A stretch of DNA of 64,000 bases from Mucilaginibacter tundrae (GTDB taxonomy: Bacteria; Bacteroidota; Bacteroidia; Sphingobacteriales; Sphingobacteriaceae). The DNA lies in the NCBI RefSeq assembly GCF_013408825.1, contig NZ_JACCBZ010000014.1, positions 1 through 64,000 of the forward strand, read 5' to 3'. The position numbers and the translations under genes were made by a program. Positions 6,760 to 16,631 of the stretch are shown one piece after another; position 1 is the first letter of the stretch; each line of letters opens with the position of its first letter. The notes under the pieces were generated by a model. It searched no databases and had not been told where the DNA came from. It saw nothing but the letters and a program-made list of their open reading frames with translations.

Positions 6760-8415
6760 ATGCTCCAAAGGCTTTCTATTAGTAATTACGCTTTAATTGA
6801 CACCCTGGAAATCAGTTTTGATAAAGGGTTAAATATACTTACTGGTGAAACGGGCGCGGGTAAATCAATTATACTCGGCGCCCTTTCGCTTATATTGGGG
6901 CAGCGTGCTGAGAGCAGGTATTTTTTTAATCAGCAAAAAAAATGCATTATCGAAGGTTCCTTTAAGATAGAGGGTTTCCATTTAAAAGCTTTTTTTGAAG
7001 ATAACGATCTCGACTACGAAGCTGAAACCGTTTTAAGGCGCGAAATCTCTGCCGATGGTAAATCCCGGGCCTTTGTGAATGATACTCCCGTAAACCTAAA
7101 TTCACTTAAGTCTTTAGGCGAAAAACTGATCGACATCCACTCACAACACGCCACTTTAGAAATTAATGATCCTGAATTTCAATTACTGATAGTTGATTCC
7201 GTTGCCAAGCATAATGATTTGCTTAATGATTATCGTACTAAATTCAAAGCTTATAAAAAATCCACCTCACGCCTGCAGCAATTAATTGAAGAAAGCGATA
7301 AAGCGAAAGCTGATTTAGATTATTTCCAGTTTCAGTTTGATGAGTTGGAAAAAGCAAACCTATCAGATGATGAACAAGAGTTATTGGAGCAGGAACTTTA
7401 TGCCCTAAATAATGCTGGTGAGATAAAAAAGAATTTGTTAAGCGCATATTATTTAATGAATGAAGGCGAAGCATCTGCATTGATCCAATTACGTGAGGCT
7501 GGGCACCACCTGTCATCACTTGAAAAATTCAATCCCGAAATAACAGAATTACACCAGCGCCTTAACAGCACCATCATCGAACTAAAGGATATCGCCGCAG
7601 AGATTGACACCCTTGAACAACGCACCCATACCAATGAGGCGCGTGCTGAAGAAATCAATACCAGGTTAAGCCTGATCTATAACCTGCAAAAAAAACACCG
7701 TGTAAATACTACTGCGGATTTGTTAGCGATACAGAACGATCTGTCAGACAAAATACAACAAGCGGTTTTTGGTGATGAAGCGATAGAAAAATTGAACACT
7801 CAATTAACCGCTGATAAAAAAGAATTGGAGCAACTGGCAACAAAGCTATCTGCTAACCGCGGCAAGGTCATCCCGCAAATTGAAAAGCAAGTATTGGAAA
7901 ACCTTGCCGAAATGGGCATGGCAAATTCAGCGCTCAAAATTGATTTATCAAATACTATTGAACTAACTAAAGATGGCGCAGACAATGTGCGTTTTCTTTT
8001 CTCGGCAAACAAAGGTCATGCGTTGGCAGAGATGAGCAAGGTCGCTTCAGGCGGTGAGCTATCAAGATTAATGTTGAGCATCAAATCACTTGTGGCACAA
8101 AATACAGCCTTGCCAACTATCATTTTTGATGAGATCGATACCGGAGTATCTGGTGAGGTAGCCAACAAAGTCGGGCAGATCATGGAAAAACTGGCCGATA
8201 ACTTACAGGTGATCACCATTACCCATCTGCCACAAATTGCCAGTAAAGGGCAAAGCCATTACTTTGTTTATAAAGATGATGAAGGCGCAGCAACTAATAC
8301 CCGCATCAAACAGATGAACGAACAGGAACGTGTGCTGGAAATTGCCAAAATGCTAAGCGGCGATAAACCGGGCGAGAGTGCATTGCAAAATGCGAGGGAA
8401 TTGCTAGCTTCATAA
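6760..8415 (+). CDS. recN: DNA repair protein RecN
   Basis: 551 aa, an SMC-like ATPase of double-strand break repair. Walker A GETGAGKS is at residues 29-36, a long central coiled coil spans about 150-370, the ABC signature is ASGGELSRLMLSIK, and Walker B is IIFDEIDTGVSG, followed by the ITHLPQIAS switch. The length matches the family. The ATG follows a short AT-rich leader with an imperfect -7 box (TATTTTAG). It normally follows porD directly in related genomes; here blaI and the M56 gene come between. Confidence 0.95.
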   Translation: MLQRLSISNYALIDTLEISFDKGLNILTGETGAGKSIILGALSLILGQRAESRYFFNQQKKCIIEGSFKIEGFHLKAFFEDNDLDYEAETVLRREISADGKSRAFVNDTPVNLNSLKSLGEKLIDIHSQHATLEINDPEFQLLIVDSVAKHNDLLNDYRTKFKAYKKSTSRLQQLIEESDKAKADLDYFQFQFDELEKANLSDDEQELLEQELYALNNAGEIKKNLLSAYYLMNEGEASALIQLREAGHHLSSLEKFNPEITELHQRLNSTIIELKDIAAEIDTLEQRTHTNEARAEEINTRLSLIYNLQKKHRVNTTADLLAIQNDLSDKIQQAVFGDEAIEKLNTQLTADKKELEQLATKLSANRGKVIPQIEKQVLENLAEMGMANSALKIDLSNTIELTKDGADNVRFLFSANKGHALAEMSKVASGGELSRLMLSIKSLVAQNTALPTIIFDEIDTGVSGEVANKVGQIMEKLADNLQVITITHLPQIASKGQSHYFVYKDDEGAATNTRIKQMNEQERVLEIAKMLSGDKPGESALQNARELLAS

Positions 8416-8528
8416 TCTCTGATTGGAAATAAATGATCTTTCAACTGTTAATGGAAAATCGTAACTCGTAAATCTAAAATCGTAAATATAATTATAACTT
8501 TACCACTTTATAAACAACAAACCAAAAC
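8416..8528. other. Intergenic region recN-fabI with heptamer-like repeat
   Basis: 113 bp. Near 8457-8487 it holds repeated ATCGTAA/CTCGTAA/ATCTAAA heptamer-like strings of the sort often found between Sphingobacteriaceae genes. A variant -7 box TAACTTTA lies near 8493-8500, upstream of fabI. No terminator hairpin is evident. Confidence 0.35.
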
Positions 8529-9341
8529 ATGGCTTATAATTTATTAAAAGGCAAAAAAGGAATCATATTCGGTGCGCTGGATGAAAATTCTATCGCCTGG
8601 AAAACAGCACAGCATTGTTATGCCGAAGGTGCCGAAATAGTATTAACCAACGCTCCTATTGCATTACGCATGGGGACTATCAATAAACTGGCAGAAGAGA
8701 TTAATGCACCGGTTATTCCGGCTGATGTTACCAGTGCCGAAGATATTACTAACCTGTTTGTTAAAACTAAAGAACATTTTGGCGGCGGTGTGGATTTTAT
8801 CCTGCACTCTATAGGCATGAGCATTAATGTGCGTAAGGGTATCCCTTATACCGAAAATAATTATGATTTCACCCACAAAGGCCTTGATATTTCTGCGATC
8901 AGCTTACACCGTGTATTGCAGATAGCGATGAAAGAAGATGCGATTAATGAGTGGGGATCTGTTGTAGCCCTTACTTACATTGCTGGCCAACGCGTATTCC
9001 CTAACTATAATGATATGGCCGACGGGAAAGCAATGTTGGAAAGTATTGCCCGTAACTTTGGTTATTTTTACGGCATTGAAAAGAAAGTTCGTATCAACAC
9101 CGTGTCTCAATCGCCAACCCGCACTACTGCTGGTTCAGGTGTTAAAGGTTTTGATGGTTTTATCAGTTACGCTGAGAAGATGAGTCCGCTGGGCAATGCT
9201 TCTGCAGACGAATGCGCTGATTATTGCGTAAGTTTATTCTCCGACCTAACCAAAATGGTTACTATGCAAAACCTCTTCCATGATGGCGGATTCTCTTTCA
9301 CCGGCGTTTCGCAGGCTGTAATTGAGCAGATGGAAAAATAG
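8529..9341 (+). CDS. fabI: Enoyl-ACP reductase FabI
   Basis: 270 aa, an NADH-dependent enoyl-[acyl-carrier-protein] reductase, the last step of each fatty-acid elongation cycle, cytoplasmic. It is a short-chain dehydrogenase variant: the glycine motif is GALDENSIAW, and the catalytic pair is Tyr160 and Lys167 in YNDMADGK (Y-x6-K), with a further conserved Tyr150 in ALTY. HSIGMS and QSPTRTTAGSGVKGFD are FabI substrate-loop hallmarks. It is monocistronic, with a terminator downstream. Confidence 0.95.
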   Translation: MAYNLLKGKKGIIFGALDENSIAWKTAQHCYAEGAEIVLTNAPIALRMGTINKLAEEINAPVIPADVTSAEDITNLFVKTKEHFGGGVDFILHSIGMSINVRKGIPYTENNYDFTHKGLDISAISLHRVLQIAMKEDAINEWGSVVALTYIAGQRVFPNYNDMADGKAMLESIARNFGYFYGIEKKVRINTVSQSPTRTTAGSGVKGFDGFISYAEKMSPLGNASADECADYCVSLFSDLTKMVTMQNLFHDGGFSFTGVSQAVIEQMEK

Positions 9342-9381
9342 TTGGAGTAGTAATTAGTTTCACCTTCCGATACATAAAAAG

Positions 9382-9410
9382 AAAGCCTTCGATACAATCG
9401 AAGGCTTTTT
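9382..9410 (+). terminator. Terminator after fabI
   Basis: Perfect 12-bp stem AAAGCCTTCGAT/ATCGAAGGCTTT (9382-9393, 9397-9408) with a 3-nt loop and a T-run. The flanking A-run lets it also serve the leftward lipoprotein gene that ends at 9457. Confidence 0.9.
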
Positions 9411-9456
9411 AATTTTAAAAAGATTAGTAAGTTTAATCTCCATCAACCTCTAATAA

Positions 9457-9852
9457 TTAATTAGCTGGTATTAAGGTAATTTTAGCGGTTGAGGCGGGTG
9501 GAGTAGTAATAACTTTTGTTCCATCAGCAGATTGCGCGTAAAGTTCAATTCCACCATTTCCATAAATAAAGCTATAATTTACGTTATTATAAACGTAAGG
9601 AATTGGTTCGTAAGTAGTCCCGCCATCAAATGTTAATGCTACAGCAACAAGGCCATTGTTTTTTAAATAACTGGTAATTTCAGGTGTATTAATTAACACA
9701 GTATCTGTAAGGCCACCGTTTGCAGTACCCCAGTCGGTAGTCTTAATGTCGGCATAAACTGTTTGATTAGGCTGAACAACGTCATACCTTTTTGTGCAAG
9801 AAGCGGTAAATAACGCACCGCCGATAACTAATAAAAATAAGTTTTTTTTCAT
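9457..9852 (-). CDS. Small lipoprotein of unknown function
   Basis: 131 aa. A signal II peptide with lipobox TASC places the lipidated Cys at residue 19, followed by about 110 residues rich in Thr, Tyr and Asn, with beta-type alternation and no motif I recognise. It is probably an outer-membrane-anchored periplasmic protein. It is divergent from the next gene on the right and convergent with fabI. Function unassigned. Confidence 0.75.
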   Translation of the reverse strand: MKKNLFLLVIGGALFTASCTKRYDVVQPNQTVYADIKTTDWGTANGGLTDTVLINTPEITSYLKNNGLVAVALTFDGGTTYEPIPYVYNNVNYSFIYGNGGIELYAQSADGTKVITTPPASTAKITLIPAN

Positions 9853-10100
9853 AATGCAAGATGTTACTTTTTCATATAGACCAAAGTTCCGTAAAAAGGT
9901 TTAAACTAAATGTAAATTTTAGTTAAAAATGATAAACCTTTATGTTTTCTAACAAAAAATATTTTTATTTATTGTGAGGAATTAATGTTTTCCTACTACA
10001 CTAATTGTAAAAATTTTCATACGGTCTAAAACGGCTTTAAATATTCCTTAGCTTTATATCACTAAACCAACATTGTCAATAGCATAAAGCCTCATTTTAT

Positions 10101-11318
10101 ATGTTTAAATACCTTACAATTTTCTTAATATTTATAGCCTTTAACAGCAACGCCCAGTATACGATTACCGGTAACGTTGTAAATGCGGCTGACAAAACGC
10201 CGTTGCCTTTAGCTACAGCATTTATAAATAACACTGATATTGCTAATACCACTAATCAGGATGGCACCTTTATTCTTAAAGATGTAATTGCTGGCCGATG
10301 CCGGTTATTAGTAAAAATCATCGGTTATCAAACCTATCAGGCTGTACTTAACGTATCAGGTAATATTAATTTAAAGGATATTGAATTAACGCCGTCAAAT
10401 GACTCTTTGGCTGAAGTAACCATTAAGGCTAAACCTAAACTTTCTGCTTGCTTTCCTGTATTTGAAACAGAATTTTTTGGCAATTCAACTTTCGCAAGAC
10501 AATGTAAAATACTAAACCCATACGATATAAAATTTTATGATATTGATGCCCGAGGTGGATTTAGCGCACGATCAGATAAATTTATTGAGATAGAAAACGA
10601 TGCATTAGGTTATAAGATTATATTCCTGCTTAACTTTTTTGTTAAGGACATAAATACATCCAACGTTTACTTTGGAGGAGAATCTTATTTTGAAGAGATG
10701 AAGGGAACTCCGAAACAGCAAAAAGAATGGCGAATGAACCGGTTAGAATGTTATCAGGGTTCAATGATGCAGCTTTTCAGATCAATAAAAAGTGATAGCC
10801 TTTCCGAAAACGGTTTCCGTATAAAGCGTGCCAGTCGCGGAAAAAACCGTTATTATAACAAAAATGCTATTACGGTAGATCCTTATGATCCGCAGGCAGC
10901 AGCAGATGCAGATGCCATGTCAGATAATTTTGGTATCGATGCTGACTATGATAACTCTACTTATATTGCTCAGCTTCAAAACGGTTTTTTAACTGGTAAA
11001 GAGTTACTTTTAAAAACCAATCAAAAGGACATGTATGCAATAAAGGGTATAAGCGCAAAAGATACATCATTAAACAGCTTGTTTATAGAGCATGTAAAAA
11101 ACATTGTGCCTGTTGTTAATGGTAATCCGGTTTCTCCTTTTTGGATATGGCACAGTTCAATAACGTTCTTTATGTTTATTAATAAAAACAAACCATACCT
11201 TGTTTTTAATAACAATGGTAAAATCCTTAATCCTGGAGTAATAAACATAGATGGTTATATGTTATGGCAGACGCGAGTAGGAACTATGCTTCCTTATGAT
11301 TATATACCAATGCTGTAA
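10101..11318 (+). CDS. Carboxypeptidase-like regulatory domain protein
   Basis: 405 aa, exported (signal peptide ending NSNA-Q). Residues about 20-110 form a CarboxypepD_reg-type beta sandwich (ITGNVVNAADKTPLPLATAFI, then GTFILKDV and the strand ending in IELTP). The rest matches the conserved unknown C-terminal region seen with this domain in Bacteroidota (FETEFFGNSTFARQCKILNP, YKIIFLLNFF, WRMNRLECYQGS). There is no TonB plug or barrel, so this is not a SusC. It is probably periplasmic or surface-linked. Substrate unknown. Confidence 0.75.
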   Translation: MFKYLTIFLIFIAFNSNAQYTITGNVVNAADKTPLPLATAFINNTDIANTTNQDGTFILKDVIAGRCRLLVKIIGYQTYQAVLNVSGNINLKDIELTPSNDSLAEVTIKAKPKLSACFPVFETEFFGNSTFARQCKILNPYDIKFYDIDARGGFSARSDKFIEIENDALGYKIIFLLNFFVKDINTSNVYFGGESYFEEMKGTPKQQKEWRMNRLECYQGSMMQLFRSIKSDSLSENGFRIKRASRGKNRYYNKNAITVDPYDPQAAADADAMSDNFGIDADYDNSTYIAQLQNGFLTGKELLLKTNQKDMYAIKGISAKDTSLNSLFIEHVKNIVPVVNGNPVSPFWIWHSSITFFMFINKNKPYLVFNNNGKILNPGVINIDGYMLWQTRVGTMLPYDYIPML

Positions 11319-11340
11319 TAGCTAATAATATCTCACAAAA

Positions 11341-11371
11341 AAAGCCTCCAGGCGTACCTGGAGGCTTTTTT
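11341..11371. terminator. Bidirectional terminator between convergent genes
   Basis: Perfect 12-bp stem AAAGCCTCCAGG/CCTGGAGGCTTT with a CGTA loop, flanked by A and T runs on both sides. It lies between the rightward 10101-11318 gene and leftward clpC. Confidence 0.92.
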
Positions 11372-11388
11372 ATCTATTCTTATCAGAA

Positions 11389-13926
11389 TTATTTCTGTTC
11401 TTCTTCCTCTTCAGGCTTTTTGTTTTCGCCTTTGCGGTCAATGATGGTAATTTCGCTGGTTTCTTTGTTAAAATCTACTTCCATTGTATCACCTTCACTA
11501 AGTTCGCCTTTAAGTATTTCTTCAGCAATTGGGTCTTCCAAATATTTCTGGATAGCACGTTTTAAGGGGCGTGCGCCAAATTGTGAATCATATCCTTTAT
11601 CTGCGATGAATTCTTTGGCAGCAAGCGTAAGCTCAATTTTGTAGCCTAAGCTATTCACACGGCTAAATAATGAAGCCAATTCAATGTCGATAATTTTGAA
11701 GATCTCATCTTTCCCTAATGAGTTAAACACGATAACGTCATCAACACGGTTCAAGAACTCCGGAGCAAATGCACGTTTTAAAGCGTTTTCAATTACACCA
11801 CGTGAGTGTGAATCTGCCTGGGTAGTTTTTGCATTGGTACTAAAACCAACACCCTGACCGAAATCTTTCAACTGGCGGGCACCGATATTAGAGGTCATGA
11901 TGATGATTGTATTCCTGAAATCAACCTTACGGCCTAATGAATCAGTTAATTGTCCTTCATCTAATACCTGCAACAATATGTTAAATACATCCGGATGGGC
12001 TTTTTCGATCTCATCCAGTAATACTACTGCATATGGTTTACGGCGCACTTTTTCGGTAAGCTGTCCGCCTTCTTCATAACCTACATAACCCGGAGGCGCC
12101 CCAACTAAACGGGATACCGCGAATTTCTCCATGTATTCGCTCATATCAATTTGTATCAGTGCATCTTCAGTATCAAACATAAAACGGGCAAGTTCTTTGG
12201 CAAGCTCAGTTTTACCAACACCGGTAGGGCCTAAGAAGATAAATGAACCAATTGGTTTTTTAGGGTCTTTCAGTCCGGCACGTGTACGTTGTATAGCGCG
12301 GGTTAATTTTTTGATCGCGTCGTCCTGTCCAATGATCTTACCAGCAATTGAACCAGACATGTTCAATAGTTTTTGGCTGTCGGCTTGTCCAACCTTTTGC
12401 ACAGGGATTCCGGTCATCATGGAAACAACTTCGGCAACATTATCTTCGGTTACGGTGTAACGTTTTGATTTTGTTTCGGCTTCCCATACTGATTTTGCCT
12501 GGTCAAGTTCTTCTAGCAGGTGTTTTTCAGTATCGCGAAGCTTAGCTGCCTCTTCATATTTTTGGCTGCGAACAACTTTGTTCTTCTCAACCTTTATCAA
12601 TTCTATTTTCTGCTCAATATCCAATATATTTTGCGGAACATGAATATTGGTTAAGTGCACACGTGAACCTGATTCATCCAAAGCATCAATAGCTTTGTCT
12701 GGTAAAAACCTGTCGGTAATATACCTTGTGGTTAACGCAACGCAAGCGTTAATAGCTTCAGGAGTATAAGTTACGCCGTGGTGTTCTTCGTATTTCTCTT
12801 TGATCCTGTTTAATATCTCGATGGTTTCATCAGGAGTAGCAGGCTCAACCATTACTTTTTGAAAACGACGGTCTAAAGCGCCATCTTTTTCAATGTACTG
12901 GCGATACTCATCTAAAGTTGTCGCGCCAATGCATTGGATCTCTCCACGGGCCAAAGCCGGTTTAAACATGTTCGAAGCATCAAGCGAACCTGAAGCACCA
13001 CCTGCACCAACTATAGTATGTATCTCATCAATAAATAAAATCACATCCGGAGATTTTTCCAACTCATTCATCACCGCTTTCATACGCTCTTCAAACTGGC
13101 CACGGTATTTGGTACCTGCCACCAATGAAGCCAGATCAAGCGTTACCACGCGTTTGTTAAACAACACACGCGACACTTTACGTTGAACTATACGCAATGC
13201 AAGCCCTTCAGCAATTGCTGATTTACCTACACCCGGTTCACCTATTAAAATAGGGTTGTTCTTTTTACGGCGGGATAAGATCTGCGATACACGTTCGATC
13301 TCTTTCTCGCGGCCGACAATCGGGTCAAGGCGGCCATCTTCAGCAGCTTTAGTTAAATCACGGCCAAAATTGTCCAATACAGGGGTTTTTGATTTTATAT
13401 CAGAAACTTTTTTAGGCTGGCTAAAAGAGTCGTCATCTTTAAATTCATCCTCACCACCAGTTGGTGATCCCGGCATCTCGTCGGTCACATCATTTTTATG
13501 TGATTCAACTTCGCCTTTAAATATCTCGTAGTTAACATTAAACTGCATCAAAATCTGCGATGCGATGTTATCCTCATCACGCAATATCGATAACAGTAAA
13601 TGCTCTGTACCAATTACATCACTTTTAAATATTTTAGCTTCAAGGTAAGTTATCTTCAATACTTTTTCTGCTTGTTTAGTTAAAGGAATGCTGCCTATGT
13701 GTACATTAGTGCCAACGGTACCTTTTACGGCATCTTCAACGGCACGGCGCAATTTGGCGGTATCAACAGTAAGCTCTTTAAGTAATTTAATAGCTACTCC
13801 GTCCCCGTCGCGAATTAGTCCGAGTAAAAGGTGTTCAGTACCAATATAATCATGGCCAAGGCGTAACGCCTCTTCCCTGCTATACTGTATAACATCCTTA
13901 ACCCGTGGCGAAAATTTAGCTTCCAT
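11389..13926 (-). CDS. clpC: ATP-dependent Clp protease ATPase subunit ClpC
   Basis: 845 aa, a Hsp100 unfoldase feeding ClpP. Two Clp_N repeats span about residues 1-145 ([28 protein letters not shown]). The first AAA+ has Walker A GEPGVGKS at 229-236 and [10 protein letters not shown]. The middle has a short UVR-type segment ([19 protein letters not shown]), typical of ClpC and not ClpB. The second AAA+ has [15 protein letters not shown] and the D2-small domain ends [15 protein letters not shown]. An acidic tail [10 protein letters not shown] closes it. It is monocistronic. I found no CIRCE or CtsR operator upstream. Confidence 0.95.
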   Translation of the reverse strand: MEAKFSPRVKDVIQYSREEALRLGHDYIGTEHLLLGLIRDGDGVAIKLLKELTVDTAKLRRAVEDAVKGTVGTNVHIGSIPLTKQAEKVLKITYLEAKIFKSDVIGTEHLLLSILRDEDNIASQILMQFNVNYEIFKGEVESHKNDVTDEMPGSPTGGEDEFKDDDSFSQPKKVSDIKSKTPVLDNFGRDLTKAAEDGRLDPIVGREKEIERVSQILSRRKKNNPILIGEPGVGKSAIAEGLALRIVQRKVSRVLFNKRVVTLDLASLVAGTKYRGQFEERMKAVMNELEKSPDVILFIDEIHTIVGAGGASGSLDASNMFKPALARGEIQCIGATTLDEYRQYIEKDGALDRRFQKVMVEPATPDETIEILNRIKEKYEEHHGVTYTPEAINACVALTTRYITDRFLPDKAIDALDESGSRVHLTNIHVPQNILDIEQKIELIKVEKNKVVRSQKYEEAAKLRDTEKHLLEELDQAKSVWEAETKSKRYTVTEDNVAEVVSMMTGIPVQKVGQADSQKLLNMSGSIAGKIIGQDDAIKKLTRAIQRTRAGLKDPKKPIGSFIFLGPTGVGKTELAKELARFMFDTEDALIQIDMSEYMEKFAVSRLVGAPPGYVGYEEGGQLTEKVRRKPYAVVLLDEIEKAHPDVFNILLQVLDEGQLTDSLGRKVDFRNTIIIMTSNIGARQLKDFGQGVGFSTNAKTTQADSHSRGVIENALKRAFAPEFLNRVDDVIVFNSLGKDEIFKIIDIELASLFSRVNSLGYKIELTLAAKEFIADKGYDSQFGARPLKRAIQKYLEDPIAEEILKGELSEGDTMEVDFNKETSEITIIDRKGENKKPEEEEEQK

Positions 13927-14369
13927 ATTATACCTTTCTAAGTTTGTACGTTCCTAATTTAAAAATTGTTTTTATCAAAAGGAACAAGTTCTTTTTACAC
14001 TTATCAACAATATTATTGCCAAGTTTTTAAACCGTTTAAAAACAGACATTGTTATGATGCGCAATCTATTAATTTACGCATTACACAAAGAATTTTATTT
14101 ATAAAAACTGATATTATTAGCTATAAATGACAGTATATCAATTGTTAATAATTTTTAGATTTCAGTCGGCTTAAATAGTTTAACCTGCCAACGCTTATAA
14201 CTTCCAAATTATGACAAATGTGGAATATACGGGACATTGGTTATGACATTACGACATACAAACGTGCCACCGCCTTCCATTATTATTAAATATACGAGAA
14301 AAGCACCAAAACCGACTTGCTTAGTGCAGATTTTCACAGATATTTACATTCTTTTAATAAAATTATAAA
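13927..14369. other. Divergent intergenic region clpC / ettA
   Basis: 443 bp, AT-rich, between divergent starts. I searched for the TAnnTTTG box, a CIRCE dyad and tRNA-like folds on both strands and found nothing convincing. It must carry the promoters for both genes. Confidence 0.5.
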
Positions 14370-16052
14370 ATGGCAGACGAAAAGATCATATTTTCAATGG
14401 CCGGGGTGAGCAAGGTATATCCCCCGCAGAAAACAGTTTTAAAAAATATATACCTATCGTTTTTCTATGGCGCCAAAATTGGTGTTATCGGTTTAAACGG
14501 ATCAGGTAAATCATCATTATTAAAAATTATTGCCGGCATTGATAAAACCAATATCGGCGAAGTAGTATTCTCTCCGGGATATACAGTAGGCTATTTAAGC
14601 CAGGAACCGGAACTCGATCCTGAAAAAACAGTACGTGAAGTGGTTGAGGAAGGTGTTAGCGAGATAACCGCCCTGCTTAAAGAATATGAAGAGATCAATG
14701 AAAAATTTGGTTTAGAAGAATATTACAGCGACGCCGATAAAATGGATAAGCTGATGACACGCCAGGGTGAATTGCAGGATAAAATTGACGCGGTAAACGC
14801 CTGGGAGTTGGATACCAAGCTTGAAAGGGCAATGGATGCATTACGTTGCCCGGAACCTGATACTAAAATTTCAGTATTATCGGGTGGTGAACGCCGCAGG
14901 GTGGCACTTTGCCGTTTGTTATTGAAAGAGCCTGATGTTTTATTGCTGGATGAGCCTACCAATCACTTGGATGCGGAATCCATTGATTGGTTGGAGCAAC
15001 ACCTTAAACAATATAAAGGCACGGTAATAGCCGTAACCCACGATCGCTACTTCCTGGATAACGTTGCAGGATGGATTCTGGAACTCGACCGTGGTGAAGG
15101 TATTCCATGGAAAGGAAATTATTCATCGTGGCTGGATCAAAAAGCGAAACGTTTAGCGCAGGAGGATAAAACCGAAAGCAAACGCCAAAAAGCATTGGAG
15201 CGAGAGCTGGAATGGGTACGTATGGGCCCAAAAGGCAGACATACCAAATCAAAGGCGCGTTTATCCAACTATGACAAATTAGCATCCGAAGAAACAAAAG
15301 ATCGCGAAGAAAAATTGGAACTCTTCATTCCACCGGGCCCACGTTTGGGTAATGTGGTGATAGAAGCCAATGGTGTAAGCAAATCATACGGCGATAAATT
15401 ATTGTTTGACAACCTGAACTTCTCCTTACCACCAGCTGGTATAGTGGGGATTATCGGGCCAAATGGTGCAGGTAAAACAACATTATTTAGGCTGATAACA
15501 GGTCAGGATAAACCGGATTCTGGAACTTTCCGTGTAGGGGAAACCGTAGCCCTAGGTTATGTCGACCAATTGCATGATGATCTCGACCCGAATAAATCGG
15601 TTTGGGAAAACGTTACCGGCGGGTTAGAAACCATTATGGTAGGCAACCGTCCGCTAAATTCAAGAGCTTATGTATCGCGCTTTAACTTTAACGGTGCCGA
15701 TCAGCAAAAGAAAGTTGGTGTACTTTCCGGTGGTGAGCGTAACCGTGTGCATTTATCTATAACGCTAAAAAAAGGCTCGAATGTTTTATTGCTGGATGAG
15801 CCAACCAATGATATTGACGTAAATACTTTGCGTGCCTTAGAAGAAGCCTTAGAAGATTTCGGTGGCTGCGCGGTAGTAATCAGTCACGATAGATGGTTTT
15901 TGGATAGGATCTGTACGCACATCCTGGCATTTGAAGGTAATTCGCAGGTTTACTTCTTCGAAGGAAACTATTCCGATTACGAAGAGAACCGCAAAAAACG
16001 TTTGGGTGATGTTGCGCCGAAAAGGATTAAATATAAGAAGTTGACGGTGTAA
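14370..16052 (+). CDS. ettA: ABC-F protein EttA (energy-dependent translational throttle)
   Basis: 560 aa, a soluble tandem ABC ATPase without membrane domain that binds the ribosomal E site. Walker A motifs are GLNGSGKS and GPNGAGKT, signatures LSGGERRRVALCR and LSGGERNRVHLS, and Walker B LLLDEPTNHLD and LLLDEPTNDID. Between them lie the arm insertion in the first domain and the linker MGPKGRHTKSKARL, whose short form and overall 560-residue length fit EttA better than Uup or the resistance ABC-Fs. It is monocistronic and followed by a palindromic element. Confidence 0.93.
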   Translation: MADEKIIFSMAGVSKVYPPQKTVLKNIYLSFFYGAKIGVIGLNGSGKSSLLKIIAGIDKTNIGEVVFSPGYTVGYLSQEPELDPEKTVREVVEEGVSEITALLKEYEEINEKFGLEEYYSDADKMDKLMTRQGELQDKIDAVNAWELDTKLERAMDALRCPEPDTKISVLSGGERRRVALCRLLLKEPDVLLLDEPTNHLDAESIDWLEQHLKQYKGTVIAVTHDRYFLDNVAGWILELDRGEGIPWKGNYSSWLDQKAKRLAQEDKTESKRQKALERELEWVRMGPKGRHTKSKARLSNYDKLASEETKDREEKLELFIPPGPRLGNVVIEANGVSKSYGDKLLFDNLNFSLPPAGIVGIIGPNGAGKTTLFRLITGQDKPDSGTFRVGETVALGYVDQLHDDLDPNKSVWENVTGGLETIMVGNRPLNSRAYVSRFNFNGADQQKKVGVLSGGERNRVHLSITLKKGSNVLLLDEPTNDIDVNTLRALEEALEDFGGCAVVISHDRWFLDRICTHILAFEGNSQVYFFEGNYSDYEENRKKRLGDVAPKRIKYKKLTV

Positions 16053-16073
16053 GGTCAATTTTTTATACATCAC

Positions 16074-16159
16074 GTCATTGCGAGGAACGAAGCAATCCCC
16101 TACTTACAGAGTCGCTCTGCATAGTTTATAGATTACTTCGTTCCTTTACAGCAATAACG
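16074..16159. repeat. Palindromic intergenic repeat, copy A
   Basis: Arms 16074-16097 (starting GTCATTGCGAGGAACGAAG) and 16131-16159 are imperfect reverse complements around a 33-bp loop containing ATAGTTTAT. It lies between convergent ettA and the next leftward gene. It is a divergent relative of copies B-D at 22.6, 30.6 and 56.0 kb. Confidence 0.75.
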
Positions 16160-16167
16160 TTTTATTA

Positions 16168-16617
16168 TCAATTCTTCCAACTATCCTTACCGCTCCCCCG
16201 CCATTGCTCTAGACTCATTAAGGAATCTGTCTTAATATCCAAATAATGCACAGTTTGATCTTTGGAGTTTACATAAAAGTGCTCCATATCCTTAAATTGG
16301 TCATTACTATCATTCACCCCAACTTTCACCCAAAAATAGTTAAAGCCTTTTACGGGCTCTTGTCCTATAACAACACCTATATGCTGAGTAGTATCTTTAT
16401 TGTTCTTTTGAAACCACTTCAGGATATTATTAAACTCCGGCAAGGCGGTAACCTGCGCTATGGCAATGCTATCGTTCTTATTACTATCCGCAGCGGTTTT
16501 AGGACTTAAATTTAATTCTATTTTTGGTATGGTTGCAGTTTTTTTAGAACTGGAATTGCATGACCATATGGCAAACAATAAAACAGCCAGACAAGAAACT
16601 TTAAACAGATTTTTCAT
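16168..16617 (-). CDS. Hypothetical lipoprotein
   Basis: 149 aa from ATG 16617. An ATG 24 nt upstream would overlap the preceding gene and only lengthens the signal peptide. A signal II sequence MKNLFKVSCLAVLLFAIWSC gives a lipobox Cys at residue 20. The mature part contains FNYFWVKVGVNDSNDQFKDMEHFYVN and an aromatic-rich C terminus. I recognise no domain. It lies 14 nt downstream of the phosphoesterase gene, so it is likely co-transcribed. Confidence 0.7.
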   Translation of the reverse strand: MKNLFKVSCLAVLLFAIWSCNSSSKKTATIPKIELNLSPKTAADSNKNDSIAIAQVTALPEFNNILKWFQKNNKDTTQHIGVVIGQEPVKGFNYFWVKVGVNDSNDQFKDMEHFYVNSKDQTVHYLDIKTDSLMSLEQWRGSGKDSWKN

Positions 16618-16631
16618 AAACAAAGCAAAAC

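Noticed and set aside
10101-11318. TonB-dependent receptor or SusC
   Set aside because: Only the CarboxypepD_reg domain is present; no plug or barrel follows and the length is too short.
13927-14369. CIRCE-type heat-shock operator upstream of clpC
   Set aside because: I looked for the 9-bp inverted repeat TTAGCACTC/GAGTGCTAA and related dyads and did not see one.
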